Source: Fen-671 sp963794745 (lineage in GTDB: Bacteria > Actinomycetota > Acidimicrobiia > Acidimicrobiales > Palsa-688). From it: 64,000 bases of DNA. The position numbers were made by a program, and so were the translations under genes. The stretch spans positions 777,264 through 841,263 of the forward strand of contig CAWCEZ010000011.1 in NCBI GenBank assembly GCA_963794745.1, read 5' to 3'. The notes below the pieces were generated by a model. That model saw only the letters and a list, made by a program, of their open reading frames with translations. It was not told where the DNA came from and made no database searches. Positions 27,030 to 35,400 of this stretch are shown here, piece after piece (position 1 is the stretch's first letter; each line of letters starts with the position of its first letter).

Positions 27030-28052
27030 CACTGACCTCCTCGTGCGAGCGGGCTTAGCGCGCCCGCCTTTTCGGCCCCTAGCACTACCGCCGCCCGCAC
27101 CGTCGCCATCGGCCTCCTCGGCAGCGTGGCCGGTAAGGGACATGAACACGTCGTCGAGGGACGGCCGGCGCAAAGCCAGCCCCGCCGTCGCCACACCGGC
27201 GCTGTCAAGGCTTCGCACGACCTCCACCAGTACCTGCGAACCCTGCCCCCCGGCACGGACCTGGACCGGCGCTCTTGGTCGTCCACGACCGGCGCCCCCT
27301 CGCCGAGGGCGGAAACGGCCGCGACAGCCGCCTGCAGCTTGGCGCGGTCTGTCACCGAAAATTCGACCACATCGCCGCCGATGCGGTCCTTCAGCTCTCC
27401 TGACGTACCCGATGCGATCACCAGGCCGTGGTCGATGACCACAATATTGTCGGCAAGCTCGTCCGCTTCGTCGAGGTACTGCGTGCAAAGCAGGAGAGTC
27501 GTCCCGCCCGCAACAAGCTCACGGATGATCGCCCACATCCCCACGCGGCTACGGGGATCGAGACCGGTCGTCGGTTCGTCCAGGAAAAGGACCTTAGGTT
27601 CGCCGATAAGGCTCGCAGCTAGGTCGAGGCGCCGGAGCATCCCGCCCGAGTAGGTCTTGGCCTGGCGTTTGGCTGCGTCGGCGAGGTCGAGGCGCTCCAA
27701 AAGGTCGCCGGCACGGCGGCGAGATGCGGTCTTGCCCAGGTGGTAGAGGCGCCCGGCCATTTCCAGGTTCTCAAAGCCAGTCAGGTCGGGCGTGATCGCC
27801 GTCGCCTGCCCCGCCAGGCCGATAACGCGCCGTAACCGCCGCCGCCTGGCGGGATACGTCGTAACCGCAAACGGTTGCCCGGCCGCTGGTGGGCTCCAGC
27901 AGGGTGGTCAGGATGCGCACCGCAGTGGTCTTGCCGGCCCCGTTGGGGCCGAGAAGGCCAAGCACGTTCCCCTCCGGGACAGAGAAGTCCACTCCTCGCA
28001 ATGCTTCGACGGCACCAAAGGACTTGCGCAGCCCCTCGACCTCGATGATCAC
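27029..28052 (-). CDS. ABC transporter ATPase (DrrA-like), frame interrupted
   Basis: The joined frames give about 341 residues, the DrrA length. The first frame has Walker A GPNGAGKTT; the second has the signature YSGGMLRRLDLA, Walker B VLFLDEPTTGLDP and the H-loop-region sequence LLCTQYLDEADELAD; the third has the C-terminal RRPSLDDVFMSLTGHAAE. Shifts lie near 27835 (between QAAAV and VIGLAGQATAITPDLTG), near 27280 (after PVVDDQER) and near 27090. Starts at ATG 28052, overlapping the rnhB stop. With the permease it forms a typical two-gene lipid or drug exporter. Confidence 0.87.
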
Positions 28053-28756
28053 TCGTCTCGCCCCATCTCTGCAGATCCGGCGAGGTCATCGTCTACGTCG
28101 CCCTCGCGGTAGGTACGCATGTCCCAGCTGAGGCCCTCCATGAAGACCCAAGTACGCCTGTGGATGGTTGACGGCCCATATGCCTGGAGCGCCATCTTGT
28201 GGCGCCAGCAGGGATAACCCTTGTTGTCTTGGAACTCGTAGTGTGGGTAGTTCGGCGCAACCGCCCTCATGTGCCGGTCGCGGGTGACCTTGGCGAGCAT
28301 GGAGGCGGCCGCTATAGAAAGGCAACGCGCATCGCCGCGCACGATCCTCACCGTGTTGCCTGTCCCGACAAAATCCCAATTCCCGTCGAGCAGCACCAGG
28401 TCTGGCACCAGCCCCAGGCCCTCCACGGCGCGCCGAGCGGCCACCCGTTGCGCTTCGGCCATGCCCAGAGTGTCGCACTCAACCTGGGTCGCAGCCCCGA
28501 CGGCCCATGCTGAGCACCATCCGGCAACCCGGTCGAAAAGGGCTTCGCGACGATCTTCGGGGAGCATTTTCGAGTCCCGCACCCCATAGACACGGCGGCC
28601 CCGAGGCAAGACTGCAGCCCCCACCATCAGCGGGCCGGCCCACGCACCGCGCCCAACTTCGTCCACACCTACGACCGTTTCGTGCCCAGCCGCCCAAGCG
28701 TCGCTTTCGAAAGCCAACGTTGGCGGCGTCCCGTAGCGGGCCCCGCTGCTCGCCAT
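28049..28756 (-). CDS. rnhB: Ribonuclease HII
   Basis: About 235 residues. RNase HII removes ribonucleotides from DNA and RNA primers. The catalytic signature VVGVDEVGRGAWAGP carries the Asp-Glu pair, DSKMLPE follows, a third acid lies in VLLDGNWDF, and the fourth in SIAAASMLAKVTRDRHM. I prefer the ATG at 28756, preceded by AGGGTG, over a GTG at 28765. The gene lies 10 bp after the rpiB-like stop and overlaps the ABC ATPase start by 4 bp, so it belongs to that cotranscribed run. Confidence 0.95.
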   Translation of the reverse strand: MASSGARYGTPPTLAFESDAWAAGHETVVGVDEVGRGAWAGPLMVGAAVLPRGRRVYGVRDSKMLPEDRREALFDRVAGWCSAWAVGAATQVECDTLGMAEAQRVAARRAVEGLGLVPDLVLLDGNWDFVGTGNTVRIVRGDARCLSIAAASMLAKVTRDRHMRAVAPNYPHYEFQDNKGYPCWRHKMALQAYGPSTIHRRTWVFMEGLSWDMRTYREGDVDDDLAGSAEMGRDE

Positions 28757-28766
28757 TGTCAACACC

Positions 28767-29174
28767 CTACGCCAGGAGGGCTATCTGATCGGCTTCCGAG
28801 CCATCAGGACCGCTCCTGAAGAAAGCGTCTATCACTTCGTGCCCAAGTTCCGCCGTGGTGAGCCGAAGGCTGAGCGCCAGGACGTTGGCATCGTTCCATT
28901 GGCGTGCGCCTCGCGCTGTTTCGGCGTCGATGCAAAGCGCCGCCCGCGCACCGGCGACCTTGTTGGCGGCCATCGCCACGCCGGTACCAGTGAAGCAACA
29001 AACAACGCCTACGTCGGCGGCGCCACTTGCGACAGCCTCCCCGACCGCCCGGCCGGCCTCCGCCCAACGGAGCGGGTCGGCGACCACCACGACATCGTGG
29101 CCAAGGTGCACGAGATCGTCCTTCAGCTCCTCGGTCACCGGCGTGGTTTCGTCGGTGCCGAACGCCACTCTCAT
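28767..29174 (-). CDS. RpiB/LacA/LacB-family sugar-phosphate isomerase
   Basis: A 135-residue protein with the RpiB fold: MRVAFGTDETTP at the start, GVVCCFTGTGVAMAANKVAGARAALC holding the conserved catalytic Cys and the phosphate-binding loop, and NDANVLALSLRLTT as in RpiB's NDANVLALG motif. The family interconverts aldo- and keto-phosphates, for example ribose 5-phosphate and ribulose 5-phosphate. The protein is a little shorter than classic RpiB and the N-terminal His of the family (DHxG) is replaced by TDE, so the substrate may differ. The ATG at 29174 diverges from cofC with 116 bp between them. Confidence 0.87.
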   Translation of the reverse strand: MRVAFGTDETTPVTEELKDDLVHLGHDVVVVADPLRWAEAGRAVGEAVASGAADVGVVCCFTGTGVAMAANKVAGARAALCIDAETARGARQWNDANVLALSLRLTTAELGHEVIDAFFRSGPDGSEADQIALLA

Positions 29175-29290
29175 TGGCCTCACGCTAGCAAGAGCGGGGC
29201 CCTTCCAGCCCCGCCAGGATGGATCTTCCCCATCCGACCAGGGCGCAAGCTTACTGACCGCCATTCCCCGGTCCCCTATAGGATGGCGCG

Positions 29291-29869
29291 GTGAGCTCCG
29301 GGGCCGAAGGCACACGTGCTGTCGTCATCCCCGTGAAGGCATTTTCCAACGCAAAGATGCGGTTGGCCTCCGTCCTTCGCCCCGAGGAGCGGGCCGCCCT
29401 GGCGAGGGAAATGGCGGAGCATGTAATAAAGGCGTCACGCCCACTGCCGGTAGTAGTCGTCTGCGACGACCTCGAAGTTGCGGCTTGGGCTGAAAACCTC
29501 GGCGCCCGTGCGCTACTGGAGCCCGGGCTAGGTCTCAATGGCGCCGTCGGTACGGCAGTAGCGCAACTAGCTGCCGAGGGCTTCGAGCGATTGGTTGTCG
29601 CGCACGCCGACCTCCCTCTCGCCACCGAGCTCGCTCGCTTAGCGGACGTTGACGGCATAGCGCTCGTGCCCGACCGCCACCTCGACGGCACAAACGTGAT
29701 CAGCGTGCCGGCTCTATGCGGGTTCGTCTTTTCCTACGGACCGGGGTCGTTCTTACGCCATCAGGACGAAGCCCGGCGGACCGGCCTACCTTGGCGGGTC
29801 GTGCACGACCCAGGTTTGGCCTGGGACGTGGATTTCCCGGCGGACATGGCGGCGGTTACACCTAGCTAG
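29291..29869 (+). CDS. cofC: Phospholactate/phosphoenolpyruvate guanylyltransferase (CofC/FbiD)
   Basis: A 192-residue nucleotidyltransferase of F420 synthesis, which activates 2-phospholactate or, in actinobacteria, phosphoenolpyruvate with GTP. The nucleotide-binding start AVVIPVKAFSNAKMRLASVL matches the CofC pattern 'PVKxxxxAKxRL'. Other family features are VVCDDLEV, LNGAVGTAV, and the metal-binding VVAHADLPLA. PDRHLDGTNVISVP and FSYGPGSFLRHQDEARRTG complete the acceptor site, and VDFPADMA the C-terminus. GTG start at 29291. It implies that the organism makes coenzyme F420. Confidence 0.92.
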   Translation: MSSGAEGTRAVVIPVKAFSNAKMRLASVLRPEERAALAREMAEHVIKASRPLPVVVVCDDLEVAAWAENLGARALLEPGLGLNGAVGTAVAQLAAEGFERLVVAHADLPLATELARLADVDGIALVPDRHLDGTNVISVPALCGFVFSYGPGSFLRHQDEARRTGLPWRVVHDPGLAWDVDFPADMAAVTPS

Positions 29870-29910
29870 CATCTTGTCCCATTAGTAGCGGTCCCTGGTC
29901 CTGGAACGCC

Positions 29911-31503
29911 GTGACGGGCCGCGTCCCCGGCTTGCAACATCGTCGCATCCCGGTCAGCACCGTGATCGTGGCCCTGGCTGCCGCCTTCAGCCTGGCGGTC
30001 GGTTGGTACCAGCTGTTCGGGTTACGCGAGCTGCACGAGTACCTGGAATACGACGACGGAGTGTGGTTCGGCACCTCGGTACGGCTTGCTCATGGGATTT
30101 TCCCGTACCGTAACTTCGTAGACGACCAGCCCCCAGGCGTGCCCGTCGTCATGCTCCCGTTTGCTTTGTTGTCCCGCTCCGTCGGTACCGCAACCGCCTT
30201 CGCCGCGGCCCGGGTCGTGGTGCCCCTGTTCGAAACCGTTGGAGTAGTCGCGCTCGGATGGATGTTGCGCCACCGCGGCGCCCTGACCGTTGCGGTCGCG
30301 TGCGGTGCCATGGCCATGTACCCGGTGAGCCTGATCGACCAGCGGACCGTGATGCTCGAGCCCTTCTGCGCCACCTTTTGCATGTTGGGGCTCGCTGCTG
30401 TCTTCGATGGCGACAAGCTGAGCGGGCGGACCGGACGGCTGGCGGTAGGTGGCGCCTTCTTCGGTCTTGCCGGCTCGTGCAAGGCATTCGCGCTGCTTCC
30501 TTTTGTAGTGGTGGCGGCCACCCTCCTGGCGTCGCCGTTGCGTCGACGACTCCTACCTTTTGTGGCGGGCACGGCGGGAGCCTTCGCCATCGTCTGCGGG
30601 CCGTTCTTCGTGCTCGCCCCGAACGCCTTCGTCCACGATGTGATCGTCACGCAGATCTCACGGACCGGAACGGTCGAGCCGTCGGTCTACGACCGCCTCA
30701 CGTCCCTCATTGGCTCGCCGCCATCGCAAGTGCCCACCCCGCTCCCGGACCCGAGACAGCGCACTCTGGCGGTCCTGCTTGCCATCGTGGTTGTCCTTCT
30801 CGTGGTCGTTGGTTACGCCGCGGCCCGCCTGCGAAGTGGCCACCGCCCAAGTAGCGGTCTTCGCGGTAGCTGGTTTAGCCTCCTCGACGCTGTCGCGATC
30901 GCCACAGTCGTGGTAACCGGCACGGGCCTGGCGACTGCGGCCGCGTACTACTACCACTATGCGGCGTTCTTCGGGCCCTTCCTGGCACTGATGGTGGGAT
31001 TGGCCGCCGGCCGTGCCGCCTTGCTCGCTCCAAGAACTGCCGCCGCCCTCGCGGCCGCCGTGCTGCTCGCCGGTGCCCTCAACGCCGTTCATGTTGTCAG
31101 GGACAGCCGCGGTGGGCTGCCCGACGTGGCACTGGTCCAACGTTTCGTGCCCGCCGGCGCATGCGTATTGGGCGACGACGCTCCCACGTTGCTGCTCGCC
31201 GACCGTTTCAGCTCGACCGTCCCGGGCTGTACGGCGCTAACAGACGCCTTTGGCACCACGCTCAGTGCGGACGGTGGTTACACAGCTATTTCGCCGGAGG
31301 CAGACTCGCTACCCACGGTCAAAATCTGGCTGGAGGCGCTCAAGCACGCCGATTACGTGGTCCTCGCCCTCGGTTACCAGGAACGCCGGATCCCTTGGGA
31401 TGTGCAGTCTTTGCAGACCTATCTGCGCGAGGACTTCCGCACGCTCCGCTCCGCCGGCTACGTCATCCTCAAGCGCAAGGTGTTCGTCCCGCTCGACCGC
31501 TGA
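29911..31503 (+). CDS. Polytopic GT-C-like glycosyltransferase
   Basis: A 530-residue membrane protein with about 11 helices. Near residues 45-75 the first extracytoplasmic loop carries EYDDGVWFGTSVRLAHGIFPYRNFVDDQPPG; the acidic pair and the 'PYRDF..DQPPG' motif are typical of GT39/GT-C mannosyltransferase-like enzymes that use polyprenyl-phosphate sugars. The C-terminal 120 residues are soluble (FVPAGACVLGDDAPTLLLADRF, then LEALKHADYVVLALGY), as in DUF2029-like and ArnT-like proteins. The donor and acceptor are unknown. A 67-nt hairpin follows the stop by 7 bp. Confidence 0.8.
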   Translation: MTGRVPGLQHRRIPVSTVIVALAAAFSLAVGWYQLFGLRELHEYLEYDDGVWFGTSVRLAHGIFPYRNFVDDQPPGVPVVMLPFALLSRSVGTATAFAAARVVVPLFETVGVVALGWMLRHRGALTVAVACGAMAMYPVSLIDQRTVMLEPFCATFCMLGLAAVFDGDKLSGRTGRLAVGGAFFGLAGSCKAFALLPFVVVAATLLASPLRRRLLPFVAGTAGAFAIVCGPFFVLAPNAFVHDVIVTQISRTGTVEPSVYDRLTSLIGSPPSQVPTPLPDPRQRTLAVLLAIVVVLLVVVGYAAARLRSGHRPSSGLRGSWFSLLDAVAIATVVVTGTGLATAAAYYYHYAAFFGPFLALMVGLAAGRAALLAPRTAAALAAAVLLAGALNAVHVVRDSRGGLPDVALVQRFVPAGACVLGDDAPTLLLADRFSSTVPGCTALTDAFGTTLSADGGYTAISPEADSLPTVKIWLEALKHADYVVLALGYQERRIPWDVQSLQTYLREDFRTLRSAGYVILKRKVFVPLDR

Positions 31504-31510
31504 CAACCAA

Positions 31511-31577
31511 AAAGTGCCCTCCTGTGGGGGTCGTGGGGATGTCTACAATCCCACTTCTCCTACAGGACAGGCACTTT
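31511..31577. repeat. 67-nt nested inverted repeat (large hairpin)
   Basis: AAAGTGCC at 31511-31518 pairs with GGCACTTT at 31570-31577, CCTGT at 31521-31525 with ACAGG at 31562-31566, and an inner GTGGG with CCCAC. The nested stem lies between the ends of two convergent genes. It could be a terminator of the GT-C gene (no T-tract follows), a small mobile repeat, or the end of a lost insertion sequence. No transposase fragment is recognisable beside it. Confidence 0.55.
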
Positions 31578-31655
31578 GGTGGTGTGGCTCCCGCAGCCCA
31601 GTTCAGGTACTCAACACCCGAAAATGGGCTGGCGGTGATGGTGGACGGTGGTGCC

Positions 31656-31678
31656 GGCCGGCACGAGAACTGCCGGCC
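31656..31678 (-). terminator. Hairpin downstream of hupB
   Basis: GGCCGGCA (31656-31663) and TGCCGGCC (31671-31678) form an 8-bp perfect stem with a 7-nt loop, 22 bp beyond the hupB stop. It has no clear T-tract. Confidence 0.5.
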
Positions 31679-31700
31679 GATACCAACTGACCGATGGCGC

Positions 31701-32423
31701 TTAGCGCTTGGCGGCCCTAGCGGACTTTGCAGGGGCCTTAGTCGCCTTCGCAGACTTGGTTGCCTTGGCGGCCTTCGCTGCCACCTTCTTGACGGCTGCT
31801 TTGGCCGGTGCCACCTTCTTGGCGACAACCTTCTTGACGGCGGCCTTCTTAGCTACGACCTTCTTCGCTACTGCCTTCTTGGCGGGCGTGGCTCTCTTGG
31901 CGGCAACCTTCACTGCCGCAGCGACCTTCTTGGGCGGACGGCCAACGGGTCGTGCCGGAGCTTTCGCAGCGACCGCTTTGCGGCCGGTCGTTTTCGCCGC
32001 AGAGGCCTTGGAAGCCCGAGCTGCCGGGGCTGCTTTGACCGCTCTGGTGGCCGTAGCACGGCCGGCTGACTTGGCAGCTGTCGCCTTTGCGGCGGCCCTC
32101 ACGGGCACAGCCTTCTTGGCGGGCGCTGCCTTCTTGGCTGCGGCTTTCTTGCTGTTGAGATCAGCCTTGAAGCCGGTGGCCGGGCTAAAACGGATGCCTT
32201 TAGATGCTGCGATCTTGACGGGCTGGCCAGTCCGCGGGTTGCGGCCTGTACGTGCTTTGCGTGCCGTCGGGTTGAAGCTGCCGAAACCGTAGATCGTTAC
32301 CTTGGTCCCGGACCTGACTTGGTCACCGATTGTCCCTACGAAAGCGTCGACGGCCTCTTCGGCCTGGCGCTTCGTAAGCCCTGTAGTACTTGCTATCTCT
32401 TCTACTAGCTGAGATCTGTTCAT
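31701..32423 (-). CDS. hupB: HU nucleoid protein with Lys/Ala-rich tail
   Basis: A 240-residue histone-like protein. Residues 1-90 are a complete HU domain: MNRSQLVEEIASTTGLTKRQAEEAVDAF, the flexible arm region FGSFNPTARKARTGRNPRTGQPVKI, and GIRFSPATGFK. Residues 95-240 form a low-complexity tail of KKAA, AKKA and KKVVAKK repeats, as in mycobacterial HupB and Streptomyces HupS. The tail also contains PVGRPPKK, an AT-hook-like motif. It compacts the chromosome and may be acetylated or methylated on its Lys residues. A strong GGAGG lies 8 bp upstream of the ATG, and it diverges from the glucosidase gene. Confidence 0.95.
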   Translation of the reverse strand: MNRSQLVEEIASTTGLTKRQAEEAVDAFVGTIGDQVRSGTKVTIYGFGSFNPTARKARTGRNPRTGQPVKIAASKGIRFSPATGFKADLNSKKAAAKKAAPAKKAVPVRAAAKATAAKSAGRATATRAVKAAPAARASKASAAKTTGRKAVAAKAPARPVGRPPKKVAAAVKVAAKRATPAKKAVAKKVVAKKAAVKKVVAKKVAPAKAAVKKVAAKAAKATKSAKATKAPAKSARAAKR

Positions 32424-32483
32424 TTGCTACCTCCATAGGCGTGCGGGGGAAGTTGGGAAGATTTCGCACTGTCTAAACACATC

Positions 32484-32512
32484 ATCAAAGACGGTATCGC
32501 GCGCTAAGTCAA
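32484..32512 (-). promoter_or_regulatory. Possible hupB promoter
   Basis: On the minus strand TTGACT (32507-32512) and TTTGAT (32484-32489) are separated by 17 bp, about 60 bp upstream of the hupB ATG in a relatively AT-rich gap. The -10 match is weak. Confidence 0.35.
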
Positions 32513-32643
32513 GTATTACCCCGTACAAGCTCGTAACTTCGGCATCTCGGAGGCCTAACTGGAGTAACAACTGCTAGCGCGATCTTGCCGCCACGCTGCT
32601 CTTTCCCCTTGCAACCCGCTCAAATCTGGCAAGATGGCCCTGT

Positions 32644-35373
32644 ATGAGCACCACAGAAGGCCAATCAGGGGCTGCTCGACAGCAGGTCCCGGCTGCAGAG
32701 CTAGGCGCAGAGTGGGGACGGCTACAAGAAGCCGATGTTACCGGTGTCCCTTGGCGAAGATGGGGCCCGTACCTCGCCGACAGGGCGTGGGGCACTGTCC
32801 GGGAGGACTACTCGCCCGACGGCAATGCCTGGTCGTACTTCCCTTGGGAGCACGCTATTTCACGGGCCTACCGCTGGAACGAGGACGGTATGGCCGGGAT
32901 CTGCGACGACGAGCAGGAGGTCTGCCTCGGTCTCAGCCTCTGGAACGGCCAGGACCCCTTCCTCAAAGAACGTCTCTTCGGGCTTACGAACTCTCAGGGC
33001 AACCACGGCGAGGATGTTAAGGAATGTTGGTGGTACCTCGACGCAACGCCCACTTCAAGTTGGCTCCAGTGGCGCTACCACTACCCCCAAGCCCGCTTCC
33101 CGTACGAGGATCTCGTAGCCGAAAACGCCCGCCGGGGGCGCAACGACCCGGAGTACGAACTCGTGGACACAGGGATATTCGATGCCGGTCGCTACTTCGT
33201 CGTGACTGTCACGTGGGCCAAGCACCTGCCCGAAGACATCCTGTGCCAGATAGAAGTCGAAAACGTCGGGCCAGATCCGGCCCCGCTTGACATCCTTCCC
33301 ACAATCTGGTTCCGCAACCGATGGAGCTGGGCTTTCGGCGTCCCTCGCCCGTCCATCATGGTTGGCCCCGAGCCGGCCGCTGAAACCGAGGGGAAGGTTC
33401 AAAACCTCTCTCTTCATTGTCCGCGCAACGGGCTACGGATCCTCGCCGCTGGGCCAGGACCTGACGGCCAGCCGCCCGAGCCGTTGTTCTGTGACAACGA
33501 CACCAACGGACGGAAGCTTTGGGGCAGTGCCGGCCCCGACTACCCCAAAGATGGCATCTCCGATCATGTCGTCTACGGGAGCGCAACGGTGAACCCTGCG
33601 CTCTTTGGGACCAAAGCCTCCCTCCGCTACCACATGGAACTCGCGCCGGGTGCGACCGCACAGATCCGGTTGCGCTTTGCCGAAGAGCCCGGAGATCTCG
33701 GTGAGGGCTTCGACGCGGTACTGACGAAGCGCAAGCAGGAAGCCGACGCCTACTTCGCCAGTATCGAGCCCCCCGACATCACCCCGGACGAGTCGTTGGT
33801 TTTGCGCCAGGCATCTGCGGGAATGCTTTGGTGTAAGCAGTACTACCACTACGACGTCGGGCGCTGGCTTCATGGCGACCCAACCCAGCCGCCACCTCCT
33901 CAGCAAAGACTGGAGGGGAGGAACTGCCGCTGGACCCACCTTTCGAACCGCGAAGTAATCTCGATGCCGGACTCGTGGGAGTACCCCTGGTACGCCTCCT
34001 GGGACCTCGCTTTCCATGCCGTGGCCCTTGCTCATCTCGACCCGGCCTACGCCAAGTCACAACTCATCCTCCTGGGCCGCGAGTGGTACATGCACCCCAA
34101 TGGCCAGCTTCCCGCCTACGAGTGGGACTTTGGCGACGTAAACCCACCTGTCCAGGCATGGGCCGCGATGACCGTCTGGCGTACCGACACCCATCGCAGG
34201 GCCATCCAAGGCCTGGCGCCGGACTACGACTTCCTCGAGCGCGTGTTCCACAAGCTCCTCATCAACTTCACTTGGTGGGTCAACCAAGAGGACGCCGAGG
34301 GCAACAACGTTTTTCAGGGCGGCTTTCTCGGGCTCGACAACATCGGCCTCTTCGACCGCTCCCGGCCGCTCCCCGTGCCCGGTGTCCTCGAGCAGTCCGA
34401 CGGCACCGCATGGATGGCGACGTACTGCATCTCGATGCTCGAGATGGCGCTGCGCCTGGCCGACCACGACCAGACCTACGAGGACGTCGCCATCAAGTTT
34501 TACGAGCACTTCGCGTACATCGCCGAGGCAATGCACAGCCAGGGCCTGTGGGACGTCGACGACGGTTTCTTCTACGACGTCATCAGGTTCCCAGACGGGA
34601 GCTACCTCCCGATGAAGGTGCGCTCGATGGTAGGGGTCGTGCCGATCCTGGCGGTCACGACATTGCACCCCGCACTCGCGGCCAAACTCCCCGACTTCAT
34701 GGAGCGCACGGAGTGGTTCGAGCAAAACAAACCCGTCCTCGCCGCATATATAGCCCATACCCGGGTCCCCGGGATGGGCGACCGCCGCCTGCTCTCAGTG
34801 GGGACCTCCGAGTCCTTAGAGCGGGTGCTGCGCCGGGTCCTCGACCCCGACGAGATGCTCTCGCCGTACGGGGTACGTAGCCTGTCGCGCTACCACCTGG
34901 AGCACCCCTTCACTATGCAGATCGGGAGCTTTTCGTCGAGTATCGACTACGAACCGGCGGAGTCGACCACGCCACTTTTCGGCGGTAACTCCAACTGGCG
35001 CGGCCCGGTTTGGTTCCCCATGAATTTCCTTATCGTGGAGGCGCTCTACCGCTATTGGAGGTACTTCGGCGATGGGCTCAAAGTCGAGCACCCTGTGGGC
35101 TCCGGCAACCAACTGAACCTGCGCCAGGTAGCCCACGACCTCTCTCATAGGCTCACCTCACTGTTCCTTAAGGGCAGCGAAGGGCACCGGCCCGTCCACG
35201 GCACCAACCGCCTCCTACAGGAGGACCCGCGTTGGCGCGACCTCATATGGTTCCACGAGTACTTCCACGGGGACACTGGCGCCGGCCTCGGCGCGTCCCA
35301 CCAGACCGGCTGGACGGGGCTCGTGGTCCACCTGATCGCCGGGCGGGCCATTGACGAGCCCGGCGGGATGTAG
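32644..35373 (+). CDS. GH63-type (MGH1-like) glucosidase
   Basis: A 909-residue cytoplasmic-looking protein of the MGH1/GH63 family. The N-terminal beta-sandwich spans about 1-380 (RRWGPYLADRAWGTVREDYSPDGNAWSYFPWEHA-type start, typical of the family). The (alpha/alpha)6 barrel from about 390 contains DSWEYPWYASWDLAFHAV, YEWDFGDVNPPVQAWA with a likely catalytic acid, and GGNSNWRGPVWFPMN near the C-terminus. Family members hydrolyse alpha-glucosides such as mannosylglycerate, glucosylglycerate or trehalose-like compounds. The ATG at 32644 starts the conserved N-terminus. It is intact, unlike many neighbours, and ends at a perfect hairpin. Confidence 0.88.
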   Translation: MSTTEGQSGAARQQVPAAELGAEWGRLQEADVTGVPWRRWGPYLADRAWGTVREDYSPDGNAWSYFPWEHAISRAYRWNEDGMAGICDDEQEVCLGLSLWNGQDPFLKERLFGLTNSQGNHGEDVKECWWYLDATPTSSWLQWRYHYPQARFPYEDLVAENARRGRNDPEYELVDTGIFDAGRYFVVTVTWAKHLPEDILCQIEVENVGPDPAPLDILPTIWFRNRWSWAFGVPRPSIMVGPEPAAETEGKVQNLSLHCPRNGLRILAAGPGPDGQPPEPLFCDNDTNGRKLWGSAGPDYPKDGISDHVVYGSATVNPALFGTKASLRYHMELAPGATAQIRLRFAEEPGDLGEGFDAVLTKRKQEADAYFASIEPPDITPDESLVLRQASAGMLWCKQYYHYDVGRWLHGDPTQPPPPQQRLEGRNCRWTHLSNREVISMPDSWEYPWYASWDLAFHAVALAHLDPAYAKSQLILLGREWYMHPNGQLPAYEWDFGDVNPPVQAWAAMTVWRTDTHRRAIQGLAPDYDFLERVFHKLLINFTWWVNQEDAEGNNVFQGGFLGLDNIGLFDRSRPLPVPGVLEQSDGTAWMATYCISMLEMALRLADHDQTYEDVAIKFYEHFAYIAEAMHSQGLWDVDDGFFYDVIRFPDGSYLPMKVRSMVGVVPILAVTTLHPALAAKLPDFMERTEWFEQNKPVLAAYIAHTRVPGMGDRRLLSVGTSESLERVLRRVLDPDEMLSPYGVRSLSRYHLEHPFTMQIGSFSSSIDYEPAESTTPLFGGNSNWRGPVWFPMNFLIVEALYRYWRYFGDGLKVEHPVGSGNQLNLRQVAHDLSHRLTSLFLKGSEGHRPVHGTNRLLQEDPRWRDLIWFHEYFHGDTGAGLGASHQTGWTGLVVHLIAGRAIDEPGGM

Positions 35374-35375
35374 CG

Positions 35376-35400
35376 GGCAGCCTGAGCCGCTCAGGCTGCC
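35376..35400. terminator. Perfect 11-bp hairpin between convergent genes
   Basis: GGCAGCCTGAG (35376-35386), loop CCG, and CTCAGGCTGCC (35390-35400) form an uninterrupted stem. It starts 3 bp after the glucosidase stop and includes the last codons of the convergent pyrophosphorylase gene, so it could stop transcription from both sides. Confidence 0.65.

Noticed and set aside
31511..31700. Insertion-sequence end next to a transposase remnant
   Set aside because: No transposase-like translation is found in any frame between 31504 and 31700; only hairpins are visible, so I kept it as an inverted repeat.
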